Part shown: positions 32,819 through 41,997 of the stretch, piece by piece
Layout of the letters: the number at the start of each line of letters is the position of its first letter
Position numbering within the stretch: the first letter of the stretch is position 1
NCBI GenBank assembly: GCA_019634635.1
Contig: JAHCBB010000001.1
Coordinates: 124,001-188,000, forward strand
Source of the DNA: Verrucomicrobiia bacterium
GTDB lineage: Bacteria > Verrucomicrobiota > Verrucomicrobiia > Limisphaerales > UBA9464
Direction: 5' to 3'
DNA length: 64,000 bases
Notes under the pieces: model-generated
Seen by the model: only the letters and a program-made list of their open reading frames with translations
What the model was told of the DNA's origin: nothing
Database searches by the model: none
Position numbers and translations under genes: made by a program

Positions 32819-33535
32819 ATGCGTTTGCCGTGGATGGATCGAATTGGCGCCTCCGCAATTGCGGTGCGTGTGTTGCCGTTCGCCGTCTTTGTCGGCCTGA
32901 CGGCGCTGCAGGGGCAGTTCGGGGAGGGATCACGGTATGGGCTCTACCTGGGGAAGACGTTGGTGGGGGCCTGGATGGTCTGGGTGTGGCGGGACCGGCT
33001 GCCGGAATGTCGCTGGGCGTTCAGCTGGGAGGCCCTCGTCGTCGGTGTGGCGGTCTTCGGGTTGTGGGTGGGGTTGGATGGCCGGTATCCGTCACTGACC
33101 GAATTGCCGCGGCTCGTGGGGCTGGGGCGGCCGCCGGATCCGGAATCGCTCCCGCAGCCTTGGAATCCGCATGCCTATTTTGGTTCCGGGAGTGCGGCGG
33201 CCTGGGTCCTCGTGGGGGTCCGCATCGCGGGCTCAACGCTGGTCGTGCCGGCGATTGAAGAGGTTTTTTACCGGTCGTTTGCCTATCGGTACCTGGCGAC
33301 AACCCGATGGGAGGACATGCCGCTCAATCGCTGGAATGCCGTCTCGTTTTTCGTGACCTCGGCGGCGTTTGGGCTCGCCCACGAACAATGGCTTCCCGGG
33401 GTTCTGTGCGGCATGGCCTATCAAGGATTGGTGCTCCGGAAGAACCGGCTGGGCGATGCGATGACGGCACACGCCGTGACCAATCTGTTGCTCGGGGTGT
33501 GGGTGGCGTGGAAGTCCGCCTGGCATTTTTGGTGA
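32819..33535 (+). CDS. CPBP/CAAX-type intramembrane protease-like protein
   Basis: The 238-residue product has about six hydrophobic helices. The Abi/CPBP motifs are present: EEVFYRSF (motif 1 EExxxR, about residue 150), FGLAHEQWLPG (motif 2 His) and TAHAVTNLLL (HxxxN). Such proteins are membrane glutamic-type proteases. The sequence resembles the CAAX protease-related proteins linked to PEP-CTERM sorting, though no exosortase or PEP-CTERM protein lies in this window. The start at 32819 was chosen because upstream residues are not hydrophobic; Met at 32834 is an alternative. The next gene starts 3 bases after the stop. Confidence 0.85.
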   Translation: MRLPWMDRIGASAIAVRVLPFAVFVGLTALQGQFGEGSRYGLYLGKTLVGAWMVWVWRDRLPECRWAFSWEALVVGVAVFGLWVGLDGRYPSLTELPRLVGLGRPPDPESLPQPWNPHAYFGSGSAAAWVLVGVRIAGSTLVVPAIEEVFYRSFAYRYLATTRWEDMPLNRWNAVSFFVTSAAFGLAHEQWLPGVLCGMAYQGLVLRKNRLGDAMTAHAVTNLLLGVWVAWKSAWHFW

Positions 33536-33538
33536 CGC

Positions 33539-35140
33539 ATGGACCGGTCTCCGCCGCCCTGCGTGATTCACGAGGATGCCGACCTGCTTGTCGTGCACAA
33601 GCCGCCCGGATGGAACACGCATGCGCCATCACCCCATGCTGGGGAGGGGATCTACGAATGGCTGCGCCACCGGGAGCCTCGCTGGGCCTCGCTGGCCATC
33701 GTGCACCGATTGGACAAGGACACCAGCGGACTCCTCGTTTTTGCGCGGACGCCCCGGGCCAACCGGTCGCTGACCGCGCAGTTTGCAGGGCGATTGGTGT
33801 GCAAGCGGTACCAGTGCGTCACCGACCGCCGGCCGCAGCGCGACGTGTTTTCCGTGCGGTCGGGCATTGTGCGGTCCGGCGACCATTATCAGGTCGCCGC
33901 CCCGGGGGCACGCGACGCGGCTCCGGCGGAGACCCGGTTCCGGGTTCTGCGGACAGAGGGGGGCCGGGTGTGGTTGGAGGCGGTACCGCTCACCGGGCGC
34001 ACCCACCAGATCCGGGTTCATGCGGCGTCGAAGGGCGTTCCGATCCTGGGGGACCGCCTGTACGGAGGCACCCCGGCGGCGCGGCTGCACCTCCACGCAT
34101 GGGGGCTGGCCCTGGATCACCCGGGCACCGGACGTCCGGTGTCATGGGAGGTGGCCCCGGAGTTTGACCGGGCTCCGGCAGAGGCACTGCGTGCCGCGAT
34201 GGTCGCCCCGGGTGAGACCACCGCGTGGCGGATGCTGCATGGCGCGGCGGATGGCGTGCCGGGGTTCGCGGTGGAGCGGCTCGGGGACTGGATCCTCGTC
34301 GAGGGAGAGGAGGAAGTGACACCGACGCTTCCCGGGATTCTGCGGCCGTCTGTTGCCGGGGCGGCTGGGATCTATTTCAAGGCGCGGCGACGTCGGGTCC
34401 GGGGAACCGCACCGGGAGAGGTCAGTCCCCGATTCCTCGAGGGGACGCCGGCGCCGACGCGCTTTGAGGTCCTTGAGAACGGACTGCGATTTGAGCTGAG
34501 CCTGGCCGAGGGGTATTCCACCGGGCTGTTCCTGGATCAGCGCGACAATCGCCGTCGGCTGCAGGTGGGACAGGTCGCCGCGGGGTTTCCTTTGCGGCCG
34601 TCGGCGGGAGGCTCCGAACCGTGGTTGCTGAACACTTTCGCCTATACGTGTGCATTCAGTGTCGCGGCCGCAGTCGGAGGATGGCGGACCACGAATCTCG
34701 ACCTCTCCCGCAAGTATCTCGACTGGGGGCGCCGGAATTTTGAGCTCAACAGGTTGGATGCCGGCGGCCATGAGTTCATCCATGGGGATGTCTTCGACTG
34801 GTTGCACCGGTTCCAGCGGCGTTCCCGCCGGTTCGACGCCGTCCTGCTGGATCCCCCAACCTTCTCGCGCTCGAGGGAGCACGGGGACTTCCGGGCGGAG
34901 TCCGACTACGGAGCGCTGGTGGCCCGGGTCCTGCCCCTGCTGGCGCCCGGAGGGATCCTGTTCGCCTCCACCAACGCAGGCCGGATGCCTCCCGACCGGT
35001 TTCTGGAGGGGATCCGCGGGGCGATCGCGTCGGGCGGGCGACGGGTGACGCAGCAACACTACGCACCCCAGCCGCCGGACTTCCCCATCACCCGGGAGGA
35101 GCCGGCGCACCTCAAGACCGTGTGGATTCGCCTCGACTGA
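33539..35140 (+). CDS. Fusion: RluA-type pseudouridine synthase and class I rRNA methyltransferase
   Basis: The 533-residue protein joins two RNA-modifying domains. Residues 1-215 are an RluA-family pseudouridine synthase: HEDADLLVVHKPPGW, the catalytic-loop HRLDKDTSGLLVFA with the active Asp, LTGRTHQIRVH and PILGDRLYG. Residues about 225-533 resemble RlmI/RlmK-type SAM methyltransferases: GFAVERLGDWILVE, GYSTGLFLDQRDNRR, LNTFAYTCAFSVAAA for SAM binding, NLDLSRKYLDWGRRNF, and DAVLLDPPTFSRS with the DPPTF catalytic motif. Both halves keep their key residues, so a bifunctional enzyme that isomerises uridine and methylates rRNA is inferred. The target nucleotides are unknown. It follows the protease gene by 3 bases. 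Confidence 0.9.
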   Translation: MDRSPPPCVIHEDADLLVVHKPPGWNTHAPSPHAGEGIYEWLRHREPRWASLAIVHRLDKDTSGLLVFARTPRANRSLTAQFAGRLVCKRYQCVTDRRPQRDVFSVRSGIVRSGDHYQVAAPGARDAAPAETRFRVLRTEGGRVWLEAVPLTGRTHQIRVHAASKGVPILGDRLYGGTPAARLHLHAWGLALDHPGTGRPVSWEVAPEFDRAPAEALRAAMVAPGETTAWRMLHGAADGVPGFAVERLGDWILVEGEEEVTPTLPGILRPSVAGAAGIYFKARRRRVRGTAPGEVSPRFLEGTPAPTRFEVLENGLRFELSLAEGYSTGLFLDQRDNRRRLQVGQVAAGFPLRPSAGGSEPWLLNTFAYTCAFSVAAAVGGWRTTNLDLSRKYLDWGRRNFELNRLDAGGHEFIHGDVFDWLHRFQRRSRRFDAVLLDPPTFSRSREHGDFRAESDYGALVARVLPLLAPGGILFASTNAGRMPPDRFLEGIRGAIASGGRRVTQQHYAPQPPDFPITREEPAHLKTVWIRLD

Positions 35141-35146
35141 GTGCCG

Positions 35147-35158
35147 CATGCCGGCATG
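35147..35158. repeat. 12-bp perfect palindrome CATGCCGGCATG
   Basis: The palindrome lies 7 bases after the fusion-gene stop and inside the 5' region of ribBA, flanked by CCG and GGCGG. It could be an operator or chance in GC-rich DNA. No FMN riboswitch signature was found in this leader. Confidence 0.25.
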
Positions 35159-35221
35159 GGCGGCGATCCAGCCCGCTTGCTGCGTGTCAACCGGGAGACT
35201 TTGGGATACCCTGCGGCCGGT

Positions 35222-36424
35222 GTGAAGAAGGGTGTGTTTGATGATCTGGCGGCGGTCCTGGCGGACATCCGTCGTGGCCGCATGGTGATCGTGGTGGACG
35301 ACGAGGACCGGGAGAACGAGGGCGACCTGGTCATGGCGGCGCAAAAAGTCAATCCGGCCGCCGTCAATTTCATGGCCCGGTTCGGCCGCGGTCTGATCTG
35401 CGTTCCCGCGGAGGACGACCGGTTGCGCCAGCTGGGCGTCGAGGAAATGGTGTCGCAGAACCGCGAGTCATTCCAGACCGCCTTCCAGGTGAGTGTGGAC
35501 GCCGCCCAAGGGATCACGACCGGGATCAGCGCCGCCGATCGGGCGCGCACGATCCGGGTGATGGCCGACCCGCGGGCGATTGCCGAGGACCTCAAGAAGC
35601 CTGGGCACATCTTTCCGCTCAAGGCCCGATCGGGCGGCGTGCTGCAGCGCGCCGGACACACCGAGGCGGCCGTGGATCTTGCGCGGCTTGCCGGATGCCG
35701 TCCGGTCGGCGTGATCTGTGAAATCATGAGCGACAACGGGTCCATGGCCCGGCTCCCCGAGCTGCGCCGGATGGCCCGCCGGCACGGACTCAAGATCTGT
35801 TCGATCGAGCAGTTGATTCAGTTCCGCCGGACGTCCGAGCGCCTGGTTGAGCGCGTGGAGGTGGTCCGCCTCCCGACGGATTACGGGGAGTTCACCCTGC
35901 ACCTGTACCGCTCGAAGATTGACGGCCTGCACCACCTCGCCCTGGTGAAGGGCGACGTGCGGGGGGAGGATGGGGTGATGGTGCGGGTTCACAGCGAGTG
36001 CCTCACCGGTGATGTCTTCGGATCCCGCCGCTGCGACTGCGGTCCGCAACTCCACGCCGCGCTGCAGCAGATCGAGGCGGCCGGGAGCGGCGTGGTGCTC
36101 TACATGCGGCAGGAGGGGCGTGGGATCGGGCTCCCCGCCAAGCTCCGGGCCTACCGCCTTCAGGAGCAGGGGCTCGACACGGTGGATGCCAACCTGAAGC
36201 TCGGGTTCCCGATGGATCTGCGCGACTACGGCGTCGGAGCGCAGATGTTATGCGATCTCGGGCTCAAGACGATCCGGTTGCTCACCAATAACCCGAAAAA
36301 GGTGGTCGGCCTGCAGGGGTACGGACTGGAGATCCTGGAACAGATCCCGATCCGGGTGCCCGCCAACCCGCACAATGCCGGGTACCTTAAGACGAAGCGG
36401 GACCGCATGGGCCACCTGCTGTAG
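35222..36424 (+). CDS. ribBA: Bifunctional DHBP synthase / GTP cyclohydrolase II
   Basis: RibBA makes both precursors of riboflavin: 3,4-dihydroxy-2-butanone 4-phosphate from ribulose 5-phosphate and the pyrimidine from GTP. The N-terminal domain (about 1-205) has VDDEDRENEGDLVMAA, GLICVP, and the metal and substrate residues in RSGGVLQRAGHTEAAVDLARLAG. The C-terminal domain has the zinc site GSRRCDCGPQL, YMRQEGRGIGLPAKLRAY and LTNNPKK. Both sets look intact. The start is uncertain: GTG at 35222 fits family N-termini, while GTG at 35141 or ATG at 35156 would add up to 27 residues. Its end overlaps rpiB by 38 bases on the opposite strand. Confidence 0.92.
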   Translation: MKKGVFDDLAAVLADIRRGRMVIVVDDEDRENEGDLVMAAQKVNPAAVNFMARFGRGLICVPAEDDRLRQLGVEEMVSQNRESFQTAFQVSVDAAQGITTGISAADRARTIRVMADPRAIAEDLKKPGHIFPLKARSGGVLQRAGHTEAAVDLARLAGCRPVGVICEIMSDNGSMARLPELRRMARRHGLKICSIEQLIQFRRTSERLVERVEVVRLPTDYGEFTLHLYRSKIDGLHHLALVKGDVRGEDGVMVRVHSECLTGDVFGSRRCDCGPQLHAALQQIEAAGSGVVLYMRQEGRGIGLPAKLRAYRLQEQGLDTVDANLKLGFPMDLRDYGVGAQMLCDLGLKTIRLLTNNPKKVVGLQGYGLEILEQIPIRVPANPHNAGYLKTKRDRMGHLL

Positions 36425-36875
36425 GGCCCGATTCCAGCTCCAGCGCAGCCACCTTCCCGAGGCGGCGCAGATGCCGCGGCGCGTCGCTGTACCGGGATGC
36501 GAGGAAAGCTTGTACCAGATCCCAGGCCACTTCCGGCCCCACGGTGCGGCCGCCCATGCAGAGGAGGTTCATGTGATCGTCCTCGACGCCCTGCCGTGCC
36601 GAAAAGTGGTCGTGAATGAGGCAGGCCCGGACGCCCGGGACCTTGTTGGCACAAACGGCGGCTCCGACACCGCTGCCGCAGATCGCAATCCCGCGGTCCA
36701 CCTCGCCGGACGCCACGGCACGGGCCAGGGGCACCACAAAGTCCGGATAGTCGTCCTCGGGATTCAGTGTCGTGGCGCCGAAGTCCACCACCGAATGGCC
36801 CGACCCGCGCAGCCGGACCGCAAGCTCCTCCTTGAGGGCGAATCCTCCGTGGTCTGTGGCAAGTCCGAGACGCAT
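36387..36875 (-). CDS. rpiB: Ribose-5-phosphate isomerase B
   Basis: RpiB interconverts ribose and ribulose 5-phosphate. The 162-residue length is normal. Family features are GLATDHGGFALKEEL at the N-terminus, DYPDFVVPLARAV, and the catalytic-Cys motif AICGSGVGAAVCANKVPG with the following LIHDHFSARQGVEDDHMNLLCMGG. The Cys in ICGSG is the proton-transfer residue in this family. It is the last gene of gnd-zwf-pgl-rpiB, 14 bases after pgl; placing it here completes the oxidative branch to ribose phosphate. The ATG at 36875 was chosen over an upstream frame inside pgl. Confidence 0.93.
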   Translation of the reverse strand: MRLGLATDHGGFALKEELAVRLRGSGHSVVDFGATTLNPEDDYPDFVVPLARAVASGEVDRGIAICGSGVGAAVCANKVPGVRACLIHDHFSARQGVEDDHMNLLCMGGRTVGPEVAWDLVQAFLASRYSDAPRHLRRLGKVAALELESGPTAGGPCGPASS

Positions 36876-36889
36876 GGAATTCCCGATGG

Positions 36890-37585
36890 TTATTGGACGG
36901 ATGGCCCCATCGCCGCGGCGTCCGCCAGCACCACGGCGGCATCCTGCATGACGCGTCCCGCGGGGATCGCCGGATCGGCGAGCAACAGCCGGCGCAATGC
37001 GTCCTGCTTCTCCGCGCCGGTGACCACCCACAGGATCCGCCGCGCGCGGTCCAGCATCGGATAGGTCAGGGTGCATCGCTGACGGCCCTGGTAGTTTCCG
37101 CAAACTGCGACCGGTCGGTCGGTGACTCCCAGAACGGCGTCACCGGGGACCAGGGATGCCGTGTGTCCATCGGCGCCGAGCCCCAGATGCACGAGGTCCA
37201 GCACGGGCGGATCCCCGGCCAGTCGCGTCAACAGTTCCGAATAGGCCGCCGCACCGGCATCAGGATCGGCGGACTCGACCGGCATGGCGTGGATTTGTTC
37301 CGGGCGCAGCGGTGCGTGGGAGAGCAGGCTCTCCCGCAGGTGGGTCAGGTTGCGCTCCGGACTTCCCGGCGGCGCGATTCGCTCATCCACCTGAAGGACT
37401 TCCAGTTGCGGCCACGGGACGGATTCGTTCGCGAGGGCACGCAGCATCTGCCACGGGGTGCGTCCCCCGCTGACCGCCACAAGAAAGCGTCCGCGGGCCG
37501 CCACCGACGCCCGGGCCTCGACGGCAATGCGGCGTGCGGCCTCCGTGGCCACGGCGTCGGGATCGGGAAGCACGGTGAGGTCCAT
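36890..37585 (-). CDS. pgl: 6-phosphogluconolactonase
   Basis: Pgl hydrolyses 6-phosphogluconolactone to 6-phosphogluconate. The 231-residue length fits the DevB-type enzyme. Visible signatures are FLVAVSGGRTPWQML, LQVDERIAPPGSPERN, PVESADPDAGAAAY and the active-site LVHLGLGADGHTASLVPG. The gene lies 4 bases after zwf and 14 before rpiB in the pentose phosphate operon, so the lactone made by Zwf is used at once. No unusual features were seen. Confidence 0.94.
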   Translation of the reverse strand: MDLTVLPDPDAVATEAARRIAVEARASVAARGRFLVAVSGGRTPWQMLRALANESVPWPQLEVLQVDERIAPPGSPERNLTHLRESLLSHAPLRPEQIHAMPVESADPDAGAAAYSELLTRLAGDPPVLDLVHLGLGADGHTASLVPGDAVLGVTDRPVAVCGNYQGRQRCTLTYPMLDRARRILWVVTGAEKQDALRRLLLADPAIPAGRVMQDAAVVLADAAAMGPSVQ

Positions 37586-37589
37586 GGGA

Positions 37590-38966
37590 TCAGGCGGCGA
37601 TCACCGGATTCTGCCAGCCGCCGGGTGGCGCGACGCCGGCGGCCTCGGGAGGGCCCCAGGTGCCGGGCTCGTATTCGAAGACCGGGGTGAAATCCTTCAG
37701 GACCGGATCCACGATGCGCCACGCTTCCTCGACATAGTCCTCGCGCGCGAACAGCGTTGAATCCCCGGCCATGGCATCGCCAAGCACCCGTTCGTAGGCA
37801 TCCATGTCATCCGCAGGCGGATGATCCACGGCGAGCATTTCGGCGGGCTCCACCGTCGTTGCCGACAACGGGGCGAGGGTGTTGTAGGTGATGCCGATGG
37901 TGAATTGCGGGCTGATGCGGAGCCGGACGTGATTGGAGGACAGGTCAAGCGCCCGGTACATCGTCGGTGGTTGACGGAAGCGCAGGAGGATTTCGGTGCA
38001 GGTGACGGGCAGGCATTTGCCGGCGCGCAGGTGGAAGGGTACGCCGCGCCAGCGCCACGAATCCACCTCAAGCCGCATCGCGGCAAACGTCTCCACGGTT
38101 GAACCCGCCCGGACACCCGGTTCCCGCGGATAGCCTGTGAACTGCCCGCGGACCACGTCGTCCGGTGTCAGCGGCGGAATGGCGCGGAGCACCTTCACCT
38201 TTTCGTCCCGGATGGATTCGCTGTCGGTGCGCACCGGCGGTTCCATCGCCAGGTTTGCGAGCACCTGGAACAGGTGGTTCTGGACCACGTCGCGGATCGT
38301 GCCCACGCCGTCATAGAAGGCGCCGCGCCCCTGGATGCCGAACTGCTCGGCCATGGTGATTTGCACGCTCTCGATGTGCTGACGGTTCCAGAACGGCTCG
38401 GTGAAGGCGTTGGAGAACCGAAAGAAGAGCATGTCGTGGACCGGCCGCTTCCCCAGATAGTGGTCAATGCGGAAGATCCGGCGCTCCTCGAAACTGCGCA
38501 GCAGCACCTCGTTCAACCGACGGGCGGACTCGAGGTCACGTCCAAACGGCTTTTCAACGATCACGCGCGCTCCTGGCGGCGCGCAGCCGGAGCGGTCGAG
38601 CTGCTCCACCACGGTGCCAAACAGCGACGGCGGGATGGCGAGGTAGTGGGCGGGACGTTGCGCCGCACCGAGGATCTTCCGGAGTGCGTCGAAGGTGGCG
38701 GCATCCTCGTACGCCCCGTCCACATAGCGCAGCAGCCCGCACAGCCTGTCGTAGGCCTCCGGGTCCAGCCCGCCGTGCGTTTCCAGGCTTTCCCGGGCCC
38801 GCGCCTTCAGTTGCGCGAGATTCCATCCCGCCTTGGCCACCCCGATCACCGGCACCTGCAGATGACCCCGCTTCAGCATGGCTTGAAGCGACGGGAAAAT
38901 CTTCTTGTAGGCCAGATCCCCGGTGGCCCCGAAGAAGACCAGGGCGTCGGCATGGGTTTCGTTCAT
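37590..38966 (-). CDS. zwf: Glucose-6-phosphate dehydrogenase
   Basis: Zwf oxidises glucose 6-phosphate to the lactone with NADP or NAD, the entry to the oxidative pentose phosphate pathway. The 458-residue protein has the nucleotide motif [17 protein letters not shown] near the N-terminus, the catalytic [15 protein letters not shown] with the His-Tyr-Lys substrate site, and [16 protein letters not shown]. In most G6PDHs the segment after the lysine reads ETVQNLL; here it is RPVHDML, a variation seen in divergent forms. It sits 11 bases after gnd and 4 before pgl. Confidence 0.95.
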   Translation of the reverse strand: MNETHADALVFFGATGDLAYKKIFPSLQAMLKRGHLQVPVIGVAKAGWNLAQLKARARESLETHGGLDPEAYDRLCGLLRYVDGAYEDAATFDALRKILGAAQRPAHYLAIPPSLFGTVVEQLDRSGCAPPGARVIVEKPFGRDLESARRLNEVLLRSFEERRIFRIDHYLGKRPVHDMLFFRFSNAFTEPFWNRQHIESVQITMAEQFGIQGRGAFYDGVGTIRDVVQNHLFQVLANLAMEPPVRTDSESIRDEKVKVLRAIPPLTPDDVVRGQFTGYPREPGVRAGSTVETFAAMRLEVDSWRWRGVPFHLRAGKCLPVTCTEILLRFRQPPTMYRALDLSSNHVRLRISPQFTIGITYNTLAPLSATTVEPAEMLAVDHPPADDMDAYERVLGDAMAGDSTLFAREDYVEEAWRIVDPVLKDFTPVFEYEPGTWGPPEAAGVAPPGGWQNPVIAA

Positions 38967-38977
38967 GGTCCCGGAAA

Positions 38978-39997
38978 TCAGGCCGCAGGCTTCTCGTGGT
39001 GACCGCCGAATTGAAACCGCATCGCCGACAGCAGCTTGTCCTGATAGTCGGCTTCGCCCCGCGACGCGAACCGCTGGTAGAGGGCTGCGGACAACACCGG
39101 CACCGGCACGGCCTCGTCAATGGCCGCCTTGATCGTCCACCGGCCCTCGCCGGAGTCCGAGACCCGTCCGGCGAACTGCCGGAGTTCCGGATCCTCGACC
39201 AGCGAGGCGGCCGTCAGGTCGAGCAGCCAGGAGGCGATCACGCTCCCGCGACGCCACACCTCGGCGATGTCGCGCAGATTGAAGTCGTACTGATAACTGG
39301 AGGGGTCGCGCAGCGGCGTCGTCTCGGCGTCCTCGGCGTGCTCGCGCTTTCCGATGTTGGCATCGCGCAGGACGCCGAGGCCCTCGGCGTAGGCCGCCAT
39401 GAGGCCGTACTCGATGCCGTTGTGCACCATTTTCACGAAGTGTCCGGCCCCGTTCGGGCCGCAGTGCAGGTAGCCCTGTTCCGCCGTGCCGCCAAGCGAC
39501 TCGCGTCCGGGCGTCCGGGGAATGGCCTCGCCGCGCCCCGGGGCCAGGGTGGCGAGCAGGGGATCCAGATGGCGGACCGCCTCCGGCTCACCCCCGATCA
39601 TCATGCAATAGCCACGTTCCAGGCCCCACACGCCGCCGCTGGTGCCGACATCCACATAGTGGATCTTCCGCGTCCCCAGATCCTTCGCGCGCCGGAGGTC
39701 GTCCACGTAATACGAATTGCCGCCGTCAATCACGACGTCGCCGGTCTCGAGCAACGGCACCAGGTCGGCCAGCGTGGCATCCACGACCGCTGCCGGCACC
39801 ATGAGCCAGACCGCCCGCGGTTTCTCAAGACGGGCCACAAAATCGGGCAGGGACGTGGCGCCCACGGCCTGCTCCTGCGTGAGTGCATCCACCGCGGCGG
39901 CCGCGCGGTCGTACACCACGCATTCGTGTCCGCCGCGGATCAGCCGGCGGACCATGTTGGCGCCCATGCGCCCGAGTCCGATCATTCCCAGTTGCAT
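38978..39997 (-). CDS. gnd: 6-phosphogluconate dehydrogenase, decarboxylating, short form
   Basis: Gnd converts 6-phosphogluconate to ribulose 5-phosphate and CO2 with reduction of NAD(P). The 339-residue length matches the short YqeC/GntZ-like form rather than the 470-residue enzyme. It has the Rossmann motif [52 protein letters not shown] and the active-site [21 protein letters not shown] with Lys and His/Asn. Short forms usually use NAD; the cofactor cannot be proved here. It is the first gene of the gnd-zwf-pgl-rpiB run, 49 bases after the phosphatase gene. The ATG at 39997 fits the family start. Confidence 0.94.
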   Translation of the reverse strand: MQLGMIGLGRMGANMVRRLIRGGHECVVYDRAAAAVDALTQEQAVGATSLPDFVARLEKPRAVWLMVPAAVVDATLADLVPLLETGDVVIDGGNSYYVDDLRRAKDLGTRKIHYVDVGTSGGVWGLERGYCMMIGGEPEAVRHLDPLLATLAPGRGEAIPRTPGRESLGGTAEQGYLHCGPNGAGHFVKMVHNGIEYGLMAAYAEGLGVLRDANIGKREHAEDAETTPLRDPSSYQYDFNLRDIAEVWRRGSVIASWLLDLTAASLVEDPELRQFAGRVSDSGEGRWTIKAAIDEAVPVPVLSAALYQRFASRGEADYQDKLLSAMRFQFGGHHEKPAA

Positions 39998-40046
39998 CGT
40001 GGAGTATTGATGAGGTGCTGCTTGAAGGTGAAATTTCCCCGCCGGT

Positions 40047-40646
40047 TCAATCGCCGGCATGGGACACATCATTCCACAGCCGGAGCACCGGCCGCGAGCG
40101 ACGATGCTCGTAGCCTAAAGCGGAGAGGCTCGCGGTGGTGAGCAGAAAAAAACGGGCGGGCGAAACCGAGGGAAATCCAAGCCAGCGCGTCGCCAGCACT
40201 CTCAGGAAATGACCGCTCGAAAAGACCAGGACGTCGCCCGGACACTCCCGCAGCCGCGCAACCACCCGGTCCGCCCGGGCCCCCACCGCTTCCGGGGATT
40301 CGCCTCCCGGGCAGCCGTGCGTGAAGAGATCCCAGTCCGGACGCCCGGAGAGGATCTCGGCGCTGGTCTGTCCCTCGTACGCGCCGTAGTTCCATTCCAC
40401 CAGGTCGGGATCCACCGTGGCGACGGCACCGAACCCGGCAAGCTCGCAGGTGCGGCGGGCTCGTTGGAGCGGGCTGGTGAACACCCGGGGGAACGAACCT
40501 GCCGCCAGCCGGACGCCGAGTCGGCGGGCGTTGCGCTCCCCGCGGTCGGTGAGGGGAAGATCCGTGAGGCCGGTGTGCTGTCCGCTGAGACTCCAGGCGG
40601 TTTCGCCATGTCGTGCCAGATAGACGATGGGCAGCCCTTCGTTCAT
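40047..40646 (-). CDS. Histidine phosphatase family protein
   Basis: The 199-residue product has the phosphoglycerate-mutase-like motif [11 protein letters not shown] with catalytic His near residue 13, the second signature [21 protein letters not shown] with Glu, and [16 protein letters not shown] with the second His. Members include broad phosphatases and sugar-phosphate or cobalamin-pathway phosphatases; there is nothing specific to glycolytic mutase here. It is read 49 bases ahead of gnd, so a role in sugar-phosphate turnover is possible. The ATG at 40646 was chosen; GTG or Met upstream adds three residues. Confidence 0.9.
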   Translation of the reverse strand: MNEGLPIVYLARHGETAWSLSGQHTGLTDLPLTDRGERNARRLGVRLAAGSFPRVFTSPLQRARRTCELAGFGAVATVDPDLVEWNYGAYEGQTSAEILSGRPDWDLFTHGCPGGESPEAVGARADRVVARLRECPGDVLVFSSGHFLRVLATRWLGFPSVSPARFFLLTTASLSALGYEHRRSRPVLRLWNDVSHAGD

Positions 40647-40883
40647 GCCGCCCAACGGTGGCCCCTTTGGGCCGGCGGACGCGAGGTTGGAATCCGGCCC
40701 GGAGGCTTTTGGCCGCCGGAAGGCACCTTTCGAAGTGCTCCGACGTTGTTGCGGCGATTCCTCCCGGGGGGAGCGGGTCGGTTGATTTTGGGTAGCTGTT
40801 GATCGTTTCGCGACATGGAAGCGGACCGGCCGCCTCGGTTACTACCCCGGGGTCTTTGACGCATCACTCCTGAATTCCTGACC

Positions 40884-41777
40884 ATGCCCAACCCTTGGAC
40901 CGGCAAAGGAAACCCCTACACCCGCAAGGAGGTCCGCGACCGCCTCATGGCCACGCTGCAGCGCGGCCAGGCGATCATTGCCGCCGGCGCCGGCACCGGC
41001 ATCAGCGCCAAGTTCATCGAGAAGGGCGGCGCGGATCTGATCATCATCTACAACTCCGGACGCTTCCGCATGATGGGTCACGGCTCCACCTGCGGGCTGA
41101 TGGCCTATGGCGACGCCAACGCCATCGCCATGGACATCGGCGAGTACGAAGTCCTGCCCGTGGTCGAGGAGGTGCCGGTGATCTGCGGCGTGCATGCCAC
41201 CGACCCCCGGCGACGGATGTGGCACTGGCTGGGCCGCGTGAAGGAGATGGGTTTCAGCGGCGTGAACAACTTCCCGACCCACACCATCGTGGACGGCCAC
41301 TTTCGCGGCGTGCTTGAGGAGACCGGCATGAGCGTGAAGAAGGAGTTCGAGATGGTCGCACTGGCCCGGCGGATGGACCTCTTTTCCATCGTGTACGTCG
41401 CCACGCCGGAGGAGGCCGTCGAAATGGCCAGGGCGGGTGCCGACGCCATCATCGCCCATGTGGGCACGACCGTGGGCGGCAGCATCGGGGTCACGCGGGC
41501 GGTGGTGAGCTGGGATTTCACCCTGAAGCGCACCCAGGAGATCGTGGACGCCGCATCCCGGGTCCGGAAGGACATCTTTTTCCTGTGTCATGGCGGCCCG
41601 ATCAACACACCCGCCGATGCGGATCGTGTGTTGCAGCGCACCGATGCCGTGGGCTTTGTCGGCGCCAGTTCCCTGGAGCGGATGGGGGTCGAGGCGTCCC
41701 TCACGGAGCTGACCCGGGAGTTCAAGACCCTCAAGGCGCCGGCGGCGAAGGGTTTCGGTCGCAAGCGGCGTGGATAG
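40884..41777 (+). CDS. Phosphoenolpyruvate hydrolase-like TIM-barrel protein
   Basis: The 297-residue protein belongs to the family called phosphoenolpyruvate hydrolase-like or TIM-barrel signal transduction, also found fused to Tm-1-like domains. Features are AAGAGTGISAKFIEKGGADLI near residue 35, IIIYNSGRFRMMGHGS, YGDANAIAMDIGEYEVLPVV, PVICGVHATDP, GVNNFPTHTIVDG and ADAIIAHVGTTVGGSIG. The fold should be a PEP mutase/isocitrate lyase-like barrel; the substrate is unproven for most members. It has no operon partners; flanking genes are 237 bases upstream and 220 downstream. Confidence 0.88.
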   Translation: MPNPWTGKGNPYTRKEVRDRLMATLQRGQAIIAAGAGTGISAKFIEKGGADLIIIYNSGRFRMMGHGSTCGLMAYGDANAIAMDIGEYEVLPVVEEVPVICGVHATDPRRRMWHWLGRVKEMGFSGVNNFPTHTIVDGHFRGVLEETGMSVKKEFEMVALARRMDLFSIVYVATPEEAVEMARAGADAIIAHVGTTVGGSIGVTRAVVSWDFTLKRTQEIVDAASRVRKDIFFLCHGGPINTPADADRVLQRTDAVGFVGASSLERMGVEASLTELTREFKTLKAPAAKGFGRKRRG

Positions 41778-41801
41778 GCCCGGGAGGGCAACAACCCTGC
41801 G

Positions 41802-41918
41802 GTGATCAGAGCGCTGCTGGTGATCGGAGACAACGGGCGTGCGGCGCGGGAGTTCGCCCCGACCTGGCCGGACCGTGAGATTGCCCTGCGCAACGCTGCG
41901 AGGGTTTGCGACGTTTAG
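41802..41918 (+). other. Short open frame after the TIM-barrel gene
   Basis: A 38-codon frame opens at GTG with a GGGAGGG stretch 14 bases ahead and reads MIRALLVIGDNGRAAREF and onward. It could be a small protein or a fragment; no family is recognised. The rest of the 220-base gap shows nothing clear. Confidence 0.2.
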
Positions 41919-41997
41919 GCGGGCGACGCCGGAATCCATCCCGCCCGTACGGCACCCGGCCGTCGCCTTGAGCGGGATGATCCGTTAGTCTCGGGCC

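Noticed and set aside
35141..35221. Longer N-terminus or FMN riboswitch for ribBA
   Set aside because: The extra residues match no RibB sequence and no RFN element signature is present; the start at 35222 was preferred, with the alternative noted.
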